A DNA stretch of 30,743 bases from an uncultured Prevotellaceae bacterium (GTDB lineage: Bacteria; Bacteroidota; Bacteroidia; Bacteroidales; Bacteroidaceae). The notes under the pieces were generated by a model, which saw nothing but the letters and a program-made list of their open reading frames with translations, did no database searches and was not told the origin of the DNA. The stretch is from assembly GCA_946405695.1 (NCBI GenBank), contig CAMJIA010000015.1, positions 1 through 30,743 of the forward strand, read 5' to 3'. Positions 1-7,615 of this stretch are shown piece after piece (within the stretch, counting starts at the first letter, position 1; every line of letters begins with the position of its first letter). Position numbers and translations under genes: made by a program.

Positions 1-18
1 CAGCGTCTTCTGTTTCAT
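1..18 (-). CDS. lpxC: LpxC (or LpxC-FabZ fusion), N-terminal fragment
   Basis: Only the first six codons lie in the window; they read MKQKTL, the usual opening of the Bacteroidales UDP-3-O-acyl-N-acetylglucosamine deacetylase. In this group LpxC is commonly fused to FabZ. The ATG sits 10 nt after the lpxD stop on the same strand, and lpxD followed by lpxC is the standard order in Bacteroidetes, so the two are very probably cotranscribed for lipid A synthesis. The identification rests on context plus six residues, so it is an inference. Confidence 0.6.
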
Positions 19-28
19 AGTATGTATC

Positions 29-1012
29 TTATTTTGATTTCTTTAATTCTTCTATCTCCCTACGTAGAGCAGCAATCTCCTTGTACATGTCGGGCAGTTT
101 GGCATCAAGGGCGCGAGCCTTGAAGTACATCTTGGGGTTCACGGCTGGGGCACCGATAAGTTGTTCGCCATCGCCCTTGGTGTTGCTAATAACACCAGCT
201 TGGGCACCTACGAAAGTCTTGTCGGCTATCTTGATATGGCCAGAGAAACCTGCCTGTCCGCCCACCATACACCACGCGCCAATCTTCGTTGAGCCAGCCA
301 TGCCAACCTGTGCCGACATGACCGTATTCTCACCGATTTCGCAGTTGTGGGCTACTTGGATGAGGTTGTCCAGCTTCACACCCTTGTGGATGATGGTCTG
401 ACCCATTGTCGAGCGGTCAACACAGGTGTTGGCACCAATCTCCACATCGTCCTCGATGACTACGATACCTATCTGCGGAATCTTATCATAGCCCTCCTGG
501 TTAGGAGCAAAACCGAAACCGTCGGCACCAATCACGCTACCTGCATGGATTGTAACGTTTTTGCCAATCTTGCAACCGTCATATATGCAGACATGAGGGA
601 AGATACGTGTGCCGTCACCAATGGTTACGTTATCGCCAATATATACAAAGGGGGCGATATATACGTTCTCACCGATTTTTGCTGACTTTGAGACAAAGGC
701 TAGCGGGTCAATACCCGTCTTCTTGGGCAACATCGAGGCATACATCTGAAGCAGTTTGGCAACACATTCATAGGCATTCTTTACGCGGATGAGTGTGCAG
801 CTTACGGGTTGTGTCAGTTCCACATCCTCGTTGATGAGCACTACGCTCGACTTTGTGTCGTAAATGTAAGCAGTGTATTTCGGATTAGAGAGGAACGAGA
901 TGGCTCCTTCCTTACCTTCTTCAATCTTTGCAAAAGTGTTGATCTTGGCATCCGGATTGCCCTCAACACGACCGTTAATCATATCAGCAATTTGCTTGGC
1001 TGTAAACTCCAT
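29..1012 (-). CDS. lpxD: UDP-3-O-acylglucosamine N-acyltransferase LpxD
   Basis: LpxD transfers the N-linked acyl chain to UDP-3-O-acyl-glucosamine, the third step of lipid A synthesis, in the cytoplasm. The 327-residue protein has the expected order: an N-terminal uridine-binding domain (about 1-100), a left-handed beta-helix of hexapeptide repeats (about 105-280, many I-G-x-x-x units), and a helical tail (about 298-327) rich in Lys, Glu and Leu. The catalytic histidine is H222 in the motif QVAHNCEIG, matching the family's AHN site. Length is normal for the family. The ATG at 1012 lies about 23 nt below the likely transcription start of the promoter at 1041-1072, which supports this start. 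The lpxC gene follows 10 nt downstream. Confidence 0.96.
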   Translation of the reverse strand: MEFTAKQIADMINGRVEGNPDAKINTFAKIEEGKEGAISFLSNPKYTAYIYDTKSSVVLINEDVELTQPVSCTLIRVKNAYECVAKLLQMYASMLPKKTGIDPLAFVSKSAKIGENVYIAPFVYIGDNVTIGDGTRIFPHVCIYDGCKIGKNVTIHAGSVIGADGFGFAPNQEGYDKIPQIGIVVIEDDVEIGANTCVDRSTMGQTIIHKGVKLDNLIQVAHNCEIGENTVMSAQVGMAGSTKIGAWCMVGGQAGFSGHIKIADKTFVGAQAGVISNTKGDGEQLIGAPAVNPKMYFKARALDAKLPDMYKEIAALRREIEELKKSK

Positions 1013-1040
1013 AGTATCTATTTTGTTTTAATAAACGCTG

Positions 1041-1072
1041 CAAAGTTACAAAAAACTCAGCTAAGTACCAAA
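1041..1072 (-). promoter_or_regulatory. Bacteroidetes-type promoter for lpxD
   Basis: On the minus strand a TTTG (-33 element, 1069-1072) is followed after 20 nt by TAACTTTG (-7 element, 1041-1048). This fits the Bacteroidetes consensus TTTG-N19/20-TAnnTTTG. It lies just after the HD gene stop at 1082, so lpxD can be transcribed independently of the upstream operon. Confidence 0.7.
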
Positions 1073-1081
1073 TTTTTTTGC

Positions 1082-2302
1082 CTAAACTCGCTGATAGCAG
1101 AGATAATATTTACGTATTTTCTTCGAAAGCAGTTGTACGTTGAGTATTTCCGAAGCTTCGGCGATGTCTTTTACAGTACCGTCCTTATAGAGTATTCCAA
1201 TGCTGTCATCGTCAGGATTGTACATGTCTTTGCCTATTTCTGTCAACGACATCAGGTGACGCGTTTCCTGCTCGCTAATGCCCATGTTTTTGGCTATTTG
1301 CTGACGAATGTCGTTAAGATGCTCCTCTGTGGGTGGTTCCTCAGTAACCTCTACCTTGAATAGGCGACGATCAACCAAATCAGTAGCCAGTGTGGCAAAG
1401 ATCTTGTCGTCGTGGTGGCGCCATACTTTCAATGCGCTCCATATGTCTGAGTCGTCCAATTCGGAATACATAGCCAGTGCCTCTTCATGAGTGGCAAACC
1501 ATTGTGCATTGATATCATTCTGGAGGAAATAGGCCAGGGCAGGGGATGCAAACACCTCTCGCCCTTCTTTGACCAGTTGCTTGGCGCGGTTCAGGGCATT
1601 GACCAAAATTTTCTCGTAACCGACGGTAGTCTTATGCAGATATACCTGCCAGTACATCAGTCGACGCGTTGTCAGATAGTTCTCTATGGAATAGATGCCT
1701 TTGGCGTCGACTACCAGTCGGTCGTCGGCCACATTGAGCATCTTGATGATACGTGCACTGCCGATGTTACCCTCTGTTACGCCTGTATAGAACGAGTCTC
1801 GACGCAGATAGTCCAGTCGGTCCATGTCCAGTTGACTGGATATCAGTTGGTGGAATATTTTGTTAGGGTATTCGTCCTTGAAGATGCTTATCGCCAGATT
1901 CAGCTGACCCTTCATGTCGCTGTTGATTTGTTCCATCATCAGTAGCGAGATGTCCTCGTGCGAGATGCCGTGAATCAGCGTATTTTCCAAGACGTGCGAG
2001 AAAGGGCCATGCCCAATGTCGTGCATGAGAATAGCGGCTTGTACAGCCTCCGCCTCTGAGTCGAAAATGTAGATACCCTTCTCTGTCAGTGACTTCACGG
2101 CCTCCGACATCAGGTGTAAGGCACCCAGCGAGTGCTGAAAACGCGTATGGCGGGCACCAGGATAGACTACCGAGGCCAGTCCCAGTTGTACGATGCGGTT
2201 CAGTCGTTGGAATAGTGGGTGCTCTACAATATTATAGAGCAATCCCCGTCTTATCTTGATAAACCCAAAAACCGGGTCGTTAATGATTTTGTGTTCGTTC
2301 AT
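1082..2302 (-). CDS. HD-domain phosphohydrolase (dNTPase/YwfO-like)
   Basis: The 406-residue protein belongs to the HD metal-dependent phosphohydrolase superfamily related to dGTP triphosphohydrolases. Metal-binding motifs are visible: H57 in FQHSLG, the H94-D95 pair in MHDIGHGP, and an Asp-rich downstream segment (SQLDMDRLDYL) that normally supplies the last metal ligand. The family hydrolyses nucleotides, often dNTPs, but the substrate here is unknown. I chose the ATG at 2302 because the reading frame upstream of it overlaps the FHA gene and looks non-homologous; the chosen start follows the FHA stop (2304-2306) with one base between them, so translation is probably coupled. It ends the SPOR-FHA-HD operon. 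Confidence 0.88.
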   Translation of the reverse strand: MNEHKIINDPVFGFIKIRRGLLYNIVEHPLFQRLNRIVQLGLASVVYPGARHTRFQHSLGALHLMSEAVKSLTEKGIYIFDSEAEAVQAAILMHDIGHGPFSHVLENTLIHGISHEDISLLMMEQINSDMKGQLNLAISIFKDEYPNKIFHQLISSQLDMDRLDYLRRDSFYTGVTEGNIGSARIIKMLNVADDRLVVDAKGIYSIENYLTTRRLMYWQVYLHKTTVGYEKILVNALNRAKQLVKEGREVFASPALAYFLQNDINAQWFATHEEALAMYSELDDSDIWSALKVWRHHDDKIFATLATDLVDRRLFKVEVTEEPPTEEHLNDIRQQIAKNMGISEQETRHLMSLTEIGKDMYNPDDDSIGILYKDGTVKDIAEASEILNVQLLSKKIRKYYLCYQRV

Positions 2303-2303
2303 T

Positions 2304-2834
2304 TTATTCTTCCGTTGTCGTGCGAAGAATGATAGATGTGGCACCTAGTGTGAATAGCGTTCCGTCTTCAATGACACGACGCTCACGGGGCGATAGTTCC
2401 ACGTCGCCCACAAAGGTACCAGTATTGCTATTGTTGTCCTTCAGTGTATAGCGCAGGCTACCACGTTTGTCGCGTGAAACAGTAATGGTACAGTGGTTGA
2501 GGTCTACGCTGGGATCAACAGTCTCGAAAGCAGTATTGATGGGGTTGCCTTTCTGGTAACGGCCAATCACATTGTCGCCCATCTGTAGGGGGATGACCTG
2601 CTTGTAGTGGAACACGTTCTCAATGACAACGATACTGCCATATGGACTGGCTGTTGACTCCTGACTGTTGGCATTCTCCTCTTTCTGTGTCTCACGTAAC
2701 TTGCTGACACCCATACGGATGCCAAACTCCTTGCCGCATTGGTCGCACTTGAATACCAGCGATTGGCCAGCCTCATAACGAGTCTCGTCAAAAATAATAT
2801 AGTTATCGCACTTAGGGCATCGAACGCGCTTCAT
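2304..2834 (-). CDS. Zinc-ribbon plus FHA-domain protein
   Basis: The 176-residue protein starts with a zinc ribbon whose four cysteines are C6, C9, C30 and C33 (CPKC and CDQC pairs). A Ser/Glu/Asn-rich linker (about 48-66) follows. The C-terminal forkhead-associated domain (about 70-172) shows the usual phosphothreonine-reading signature: G91-R92, N113-H114 (usually S-x-x-H) and N137-x-G139. FHA domains bind phosphothreonine peptides, which suggests a partner controlled by a Ser/Thr kinase. No kinase or phosphatase is encoded in this window. The gene starts 16 nt after the SPOR gene stop and its own stop abuts the HD gene start, so the three are one transcription unit. The partner is unknown. 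Confidence 0.87.
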   Translation of the reverse strand: MKRVRCPKCDNYIIFDETRYEAGQSLVFKCDQCGKEFGIRMGVSKLRETQKEENANSQESTASPYGSIVVIENVFHYKQVIPLQMGDNVIGRYQKGNPINTAFETVDPSVDLNHCTITVSRDKRGSLRYTLKDNNSNTGTFVGDVELSPRERRVIEDGTLFTLGATSIILRTTTEE

Positions 2835-2850
2835 GGTATTCCCTAAACTT

Positions 2851-3909
2851 TCAACTCTCCACTTTTTTATATACCCAAGCCTCGTAGAACTCCTCCTGCA
2901 TGTTCATCTTGTTGACCACACGATAGGCCTCCGCCTCACTACTAAACTCGCCACTGACTACGCGTACAACATTATTATTAATATATACGTAGGCATCAGG
3001 ATATCCTTGCTTCTTCAGTTTCTCGACATATTGCTCAGCATTGGATTGCTTGACCTGACTGGCTACGATGATGCAATAGGTGATGGTAGCTTTTGGCTTT
3101 TCAGCAGTCTTTTCAGCAGTCTCCTTAACATCAGAATCCTTGGATACTGCAGGTTTTGCAGCCGTTTTGTCAACGACGGGTGTAGTAATGGCGGGCAGGG
3201 TAGTGTCTTGCGGAATAAGCTTATAGAGGATGCTGTTCTGCAAATGACTCATAGCCTCTGTGCCCAGGTCACTGTTGGTGACAGGCGTAGCAATAAAGAA
3301 GAAGGTCACTATGGCAGCAGCAATGGCTACAGCGTTGCGCACCCACGACATCTTAATGCTAATGGATTTGTCAGTATCGTCATCGTCAGTGAATTCTATC
3401 AGTTGCAGCTCTTCGTGAGTGGTCTGTGGGAGAGCAACCTCTTCGGCAAAGGTTTGGGGAAGATGGACTTCCTCAGCAGAACCACTATCTTTCAGGCGCT
3501 TGAAGTTGAAAGATCCAAGTCCATAGAGCTCCGGTGAGAGGATACCCGACTCACAAGGGGTAAATTCATAGTTACCTTCTTGGTTGACGGCCAACTCGCC
3601 AAGGTCCTCCAGGAAATAGTGTCCCTCGCTCTCCAGACACCCCTTCAGTTCAGCCACCTCGTTTTCTATACGGCGCAGGGCTTCAGGGTAGGAAAGGTCA
3701 TAGGCTTCGACATAAGACTGTGCTAATATAGAGTCGTTCATGCGCAACTGAGGATTGAATCCTAAGGTGCGCAAAGGTGGAAGGAATAGTCTATCAGATG
3801 CATCATAACGTGCTGACTCTGCATGGGTTATGAAACCTCCGAAATCCGGAACGATAACACAATCGTTCGACAGAAGCAATATTTCTATATGTCTTTGTAA
3901 CTCTATCAC
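2851..3909 (-). CDS. HU-CCDC81 and SPOR domain membrane protein, GTG start
   Basis: The 352-residue protein has an N-terminal HU-CCDC81-type region (about 1-135, with the characteristic opening HIEILLLSNDCVIVPDFGGF), an acidic linker, one transmembrane helix (about 188-209), a Thr/Lys/Ala-rich periplasmic linker and a C-terminal SPOR domain (about 276-350). SPOR domains bind septal peptidoglycan stripped of stem peptides. Together this predicts an inner-membrane protein with a DNA- or filament-binding-like part inside and a septum-binding part outside. The start is assigned to GTG at 3909: the family motif begins right after it, there is no suitable ATG, and the promoter box ends only five bases upstream, so upstream starts would not be transcribed. 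First gene of the SPOR-FHA-HD operon. Confidence 0.88.
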   Translation of the reverse strand: MIELQRHIEILLLSNDCVIVPDFGGFITHAESARYDASDRLFLPPLRTLGFNPQLRMNDSILAQSYVEAYDLSYPEALRRIENEVAELKGCLESEGHYFLEDLGELAVNQEGNYEFTPCESGILSPELYGLGSFNFKRLKDSGSAEEVHLPQTFAEEVALPQTTHEELQLIEFTDDDDTDKSISIKMSWVRNAVAIAAAIVTFFFIATPVTNSDLGTEAMSHLQNSILYKLIPQDTTLPAITTPVVDKTAAKPAVSKDSDVKETAEKTAEKPKATITYCIIVASQVKQSNAEQYVEKLKKQGYPDAYVYINNNVVRVVSGEFSSEAEAYRVVNKMNMQEEFYEAWVYKKVES

Positions 3910-3914
3910 GGTTG

Positions 3915-3945
3915 CAAAAGTACAACATTTTTTGGAAATGGCAAA
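3915..3945 (-). promoter_or_regulatory. Promoter of the SPOR-FHA-HD operon
   Basis: On the minus strand TTTG (3942-3945) is followed after exactly 19 nt by TACTTTTG (3915-3922), an excellent match to the Bacteroidetes promoter consensus. The presumed GTG start at 3909 is only five bases downstream of the -7 box, so the predicted transcript has essentially no leader. Confidence 0.75.
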
Positions 3946-3996
3946 CAAAAATCGACGAAATATCTAAAAAACTTTCATTATCTCATTTTTTATTAC

Positions 3997-4004
3997 TACT
4001 TTTG
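3997..4004 (+). promoter_or_regulatory. -7 promoter box upstream of rfbC
   Basis: TACTTTTG matches the TAnnTTTG -7 consensus and lies 27 nt before the rfbC ATG. No clear TTTG -33 element is seen at the expected spacing. It is divergent from the SPOR operon promoter, about 80 bp away. Confidence 0.55.
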
Positions 4005-4031
4005 CAGAGAAAAATAGACATAATAACTGCT

Positions 4032-4580
4032 ATGGAGTTCAAGAAAACCGCTATCGAAGGTGTGTATATTGCTGAGCCTCGCGTATTTAATGATGCTCGT
4101 GGGTACTTTTTTGAGGCTTGGAAGAAGGAGGAGTTTGAGAAGAACATTGGTAAGATTGATTTTATTCAAGACAACGAATCGAAGTCTTCCTACGGTGTGT
4201 TGCGTGGCTTGCACTACCAGAAAGGCGACTTCTCGCAGGCCAAACTGGTACGCGTCATTAAGGGAAAAGTGTTAGATGTTGCGGTAGACATCCGACAGTC
4301 GAGTCCCACCTTCGGCAAATATGTCATGGTAGAATTGAGTGACGAGAACAAGCTTCAGTTCTTTATTCCCCGTGGTTTTGCCCATGGTTTTCTTGTACTC
4401 AGCGATGAAGCCATCTTCACTTATAAGGTTGATAACGTCTATGCTCCGGAGGCTGAGGCTGGCATCCGTTGGAACGATCCTGATGTGGGTATCGAGTGGC
4501 CTATTGCCCCGAAGGATGTGCTAACCAGCGAGAAGGATCTTGTGCAGCCGTTCTTGCGCGATGCAGAAGTGTTTGAATAA
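4032..4580 (+). CDS. rfbC: dTDP-4-dehydrorhamnose 3,5-epimerase
   Basis: RfbC/RmlC epimerises dTDP-4-dehydro-6-deoxyglucose at C3 and C5 on the way to dTDP-L-rhamnose. The 182-residue cupin protein has the family motif VLRGLHYQ with the catalytic histidine at H61, the IPRGFAHGFLVLSD core and the C-terminal IRWNDPDVGIEWP segment. Length is typical. The ATG at 4032 is chosen over the upstream extension of the frame, which runs through the promoter. ugd follows after 18 nt. The other dTDP-rhamnose genes (rfbA, rfbB, rfbD) are not in the window. Confidence 0.95.
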   Translation: MEFKKTAIEGVYIAEPRVFNDARGYFFEAWKKEEFEKNIGKIDFIQDNESKSSYGVLRGLHYQKGDFSQAKLVRVIKGKVLDVAVDIRQSSPTFGKYVMVELSDENKLQFFIPRGFAHGFLVLSDEAIFTYKVDNVYAPEAEAGIRWNDPDVGIEWPIAPKDVLTSEKDLVQPFLRDAEVFE

Positions 4581-4598
4581 CAACTTATTATCAGATAT

Positions 4599-5921
4599 AT
4601 GAATATAGCAATTGTAGGAACTGGTTATGTTGGTTTGGTATCAGGTACATGTTTTGCCGATACCGGCGCTAATGTAACCTGTGTTGATGTTGACGCCCAG
4701 AAGATAGAGCGTCTGAAGAATGGTGAGATACCCATCTTCGAGCCAGGTCTCGATGAATTGGTGAAAAAGAATGTTGCTGCTGGTCGTCTGAAATTTACCA
4801 CCGACCTGTCCAGCGTTCTCGATGATGTACAGATTGTGTTCTCTGCTGTTGGCACCCCTCCCGATGAGGATGGTTCTGCCGATTTAAAATATGTGTTACA
4901 AGTGGCTCGCACCATTGGTCAACACATGAACAACTATCTGGTTGTTGTCACCAAGTCAACGGTACCTGTGGGTACTGCCGCCAAGGTGCGCAAGACCATT
5001 GAGGAAGAGTTGGAGAAGCGTGGCATGAATGGCTTTGAGTTCGACGTAGCCTCTAACCCAGAGTTCCTGAAAGAGGGTAATGCCATCAAGGACTTTATGT
5101 CGCCCGATCGTGTGGTGGTGGGTGTGGAGTCTGAGCGTGCCAAGAAGGTGCTGACGAAGCTCTACAAGCCTTTCCTGATTAATAATTTCCGTGTCATCTT
5201 CATGGATATCCCCTCTGCTGAGATGACGAAATATGCTGCTAACTCGATGCTGGCTACCCGTATCTCATTCATGAACGACATCGCCAACCTTTGCGAACGC
5301 GTGGGTGCCGATGTAAATATGGTGCGTGCAGGTATTGGTGCCGATACCCGTATTGGTCGTAAGTTCCTGTATGCAGGCTGTGGCTATGGTGGAAGTTGCT
5401 TCCCCAAGGACGTGAAAGCCCTCATTAAGACGGCCGACCAGAACGGCTATTCCATGGAGGTGCTGAAAGCTGTGGAGCGTGTCAACGAGAAACAGAAGAC
5501 GATTTTGTTTGAGAAACTTATCAAAGCCTTTGGTTCCAGGGAGGCGCTGAAGGGCAAGACCATCGCGATGTGGGGTCTGTCGTTCAAGCCTGAGACTGAC
5601 GACATGCGTGAGTCTACCGCCTTGGTTATGATTGGTCTGTTGTTGGAGGCTGGCTGTAAAGTGCGTGCTTATGACCCTGTGGCTATGAAAGAGTGTCAGC
5701 GTCGTATCGGCGATAGCGTTGTCTATTGCAATGACATGTACGATGCCGTGCTCGATGCTGATGCCCTGCTATTGCTGACAGAGTGGAAGGAATTCCGCCT
5801 GCCTACATGGGGCGTCATCAAGAAAGCTATGCACCAGCCGCTGGTCATCGATGGACGTAACATCTTCGACGCCGAGGACATGGATGAGAATGGCTTTGAA
5901 TATCATTGTATTGGTAAATGA
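4599..5921 (+). CDS. ugd: UDP-glucose 6-dehydrogenase
   Basis: This enzyme oxidises UDP-glucose to UDP-glucuronate with two NAD+, giving precursors for capsule, exopolysaccharide or LPS. The 440-residue protein begins with a Rossmann fold (GTGYVGLVSG, residues 7-16). The central part includes the NPEFLKEG motif and the dimerisation helix. The catalytic cysteine is C267 in GCGYGGSCFPKD. The C-terminal domain has GLSFKPETDDMRES. Length is usual. GDP-mannose or UDP-ManNAc dehydrogenases are related, but the overall pattern is closest to UDP-glucose dehydrogenase. The stop overlaps the next gene's ATG by 4 nt. Confidence 0.92.
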   Translation: MNIAIVGTGYVGLVSGTCFADTGANVTCVDVDAQKIERLKNGEIPIFEPGLDELVKKNVAAGRLKFTTDLSSVLDDVQIVFSAVGTPPDEDGSADLKYVLQVARTIGQHMNNYLVVVTKSTVPVGTAAKVRKTIEEELEKRGMNGFEFDVASNPEFLKEGNAIKDFMSPDRVVVGVESERAKKVLTKLYKPFLINNFRVIFMDIPSAEMTKYAANSMLATRISFMNDIANLCERVGADVNMVRAGIGADTRIGRKFLYAGCGYGGSCFPKDVKALIKTADQNGYSMEVLKAVERVNEKQKTILFEKLIKAFGSREALKGKTIAMWGLSFKPETDDMRESTALVMIGLLLEAGCKVRAYDPVAMKECQRRIGDSVVYCNDMYDAVLDADALLLLTEWKEFRLPTWGVIKKAMHQPLVIDGRNIFDAEDMDENGFEYHCIGK

Positions 5922-6712
5922 AAAAAAACGACGGATTAATTATTTCTTGTGTGCTAACGTTCGCCATCTTTATTGGATGCGGACAGAAAACAGCAAACCA
6001 GCTTCCTGAGAGTCAGGAAGCAAAGCAGTTGCTGCAGGGAGTATGGAGTGACGAAGAGACCGAGGACCTCGTGTTCCAGATGCGGGGTGACTCGGTCTAC
6101 TATCCCGATTCCACCAGTATGCCCGCCTATTTCCGTGTCTACGACGACACGCTATACATCGGTTCTTCTGCTCACTACCACATCGAGAAACACACAGAAC
6201 ATTTGCTGTGGTTTAAGAGTGGCGATGGCGAACTGGTCAAACTAGTGAAGGACAACGGTGAAGAGGAGAAGAAAACCTTTGAAAAAAATAAGGCACAGAT
6301 TCTCTCTTTGACGGATGTGCTGAAGAAAGATACGGTGGTGAGCTACAACGGCAATCGTTATCACCTCTATGTGGCCATCAATCCCACGAAATATAAGGTT
6401 GTGCGTCACACCCTCAACGAAGATGGTTTGGATGTAGAGAATGTCTATTACGACAACATCATCCACCTAAGCATCTTCCAGGCCGACCACCAGCTCTTTT
6501 CGCGCGATTTCCGCAAGCAGCAGTACCAGCAGCGTGTTCCTGCTCAGTTCTTCGATCAGGCCGTGCTGAATAATATGGAGTATTCTAGTGCTGACGAAAA
6601 AGGACTGCACTTTAACGTATCGCTGTGCACGCCTGGCGAGGCTAGTTGTTATCTCATAGAACACGTCATCTCATTTGATGGAGAGTTGACAACGGAGTTA
6701 CTTGAATACTAA
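5918..6712 (+). CDS. Putative lipoprotein, DUF4738-like
   Basis: The 264-residue protein has a lipoprotein signal: a charged start (MKKN), a hydrophobic stretch and a cysteine at C21 in the context IFIGC. The mature part is polar and probably beta-rich, with no catalytic motif I can recognise. It resembles the Bacteroidetes family DUF4738 by overall character; that assignment is from memory and moderate. The residues after C21 lack the Ser followed by acidic residues seen in surface-exported Bacteroidetes lipoproteins, so a periplasm-facing location is more likely. Its ATG overlaps the ugd stop (ATGA), and the amidase gene starts 3 nt after its own stop, so it is cotranscribed with both. Confidence 0.75.
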   Translation: MKKNDGLIISCVLTFAIFIGCGQKTANQLPESQEAKQLLQGVWSDEETEDLVFQMRGDSVYYPDSTSMPAYFRVYDDTLYIGSSAHYHIEKHTEHLLWFKSGDGELVKLVKDNGEEEKKTFEKNKAQILSLTDVLKKDTVVSYNGNRYHLYVAINPTKYKVVRHTLNEDGLDVENVYYDNIIHLSIFQADHQLFSRDFRKQQYQQRVPAQFFDQAVLNNMEYSSADEKGLHFNVSLCTPGEASCYLIEHVISFDGELTTELLEY

Positions 6713-6715
6713 AAT

Positions 6716-7474
6716 ATGAGAGTTACGCTGCTGCAAACCAACATCCAGTGGGCTCACCCTGAGGAGAATATCCGCGAGGCAGAGCTCATGATAGCTGAGA
6801 ACCCTGGCAGCGACCTCTATGTGTTGCCTGAGATGTGGAGCACGGGCTTTGCCACTGAGCCCTACCACATAGCCCATGAAGAAACTGAGAATACCGCATT
6901 GTCTTGGATGCAGGATGCTGCCCAGCGCTATCATTGTGCCATCAGCGGCAGCGTGGCTGTCCACCTGTCTGACGGCACCTTCCGCAATCGCCATTATTTT
7001 GTTGACGGAAGGGCAGGGAAGACCTTTTTCTATGATAAACACCATCTATTCTCGTATGGTCACGAAGACCAGTATTTTACGCCAGGCAACAGCCATCTGA
7101 TTGTCGACTATAACGGCTGGCGCCTGCTGATTTTGACCTGCTACGACCTACGCTTTCCCTGTTGGAGCCGTTATGCCACAGGACGTGAATACGACGCCAT
7201 CATTATCGTAGCTAATTGGCCCGATTCGCGTCAAGAAGCCTGGCAGGTATTAATACAGGCTCGTGCCATTGAGAATCAGAGCTATCTTGTCGGTGTCAAC
7301 AGGGTGGGAGACGACAGCAAGTGTCATTACATTGGAGGCAGTGTGGTCGTCGACGTTACCGGCCATATTGTTGCCCGTTGCGGTTCGTCAGTTGAGGCGC
7401 TGACCTATACTCTTGACAAGGAAGAATTGAAGCGTCGTCGCAGCAAATTCCGCGTTTTAGACGACAGAGACTAA
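6716..7474 (+). CDS. Nitrilase-superfamily amidase (omega-amidase/YafV-like)
   Basis: The 252-residue protein has the full Glu-Lys-Cys catalytic triad of the carbon-nitrogen hydrolase superfamily: E39 in LPEMWSTGF, K108 in YDKHHLF and C142 in LTCYDLRFP. The WSTGF context and the downstream ANWPDSR motif are typical of the YafV/omega-amidase branch, which hydrolyses alpha-ketoglutaramate and alpha-ketosuccinamate in a metabolite-repair role. Substrate is inferred from subfamily resemblance. It is cytoplasmic, with no signal peptide. Start at ATG 6716, 3 nt after the lipoprotein stop. It is the last gene of the rfbC-ugd-lipoprotein-amidase run. Confidence 0.9.
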   Translation: MRVTLLQTNIQWAHPEENIREAELMIAENPGSDLYVLPEMWSTGFATEPYHIAHEETENTALSWMQDAAQRYHCAISGSVAVHLSDGTFRNRHYFVDGRAGKTFFYDKHHLFSYGHEDQYFTPGNSHLIVDYNGWRLLILTCYDLRFPCWSRYATGREYDAIIIVANWPDSRQEAWQVLIQARAIENQSYLVGVNRVGDDSKCHYIGGSVVVDVTGHIVARCGSSVEALTYTLDKEELKRRRSKFRVLDDRD

Positions 7475-7535
7475 AGAATTCACAATTATTCTCTTAAAAC
7501 TTGTTTAAATCTTTCGTCGTTTGACAGAAAGTTCG

Positions 7536-7543
7536 TACCTTTG
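7536..7543 (+). promoter_or_regulatory. -7 promoter box for gyrA
   Basis: TACCTTTG matches TAnnTTTG. A degenerate -33 (TTTC at 7512-7515) lies 20 nt upstream. The predicted leader to the gyrA ATG is about 70 nt. It contains a small nested hairpin: GCGT at 7569-7572 can pair with ACGC at 7597-7600, and GGGC at 7577-7580 with GCCC at 7589-7592. No known riboswitch is recognised in it. Confidence 0.6.
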
Positions 7544-7615
7544 TACGGTTTATAAAAATAGTAAAAACGCGTCAGCGGGCTTAGAAATGCCCTTAAACGC
7601 AAAATTAAGAAAATA

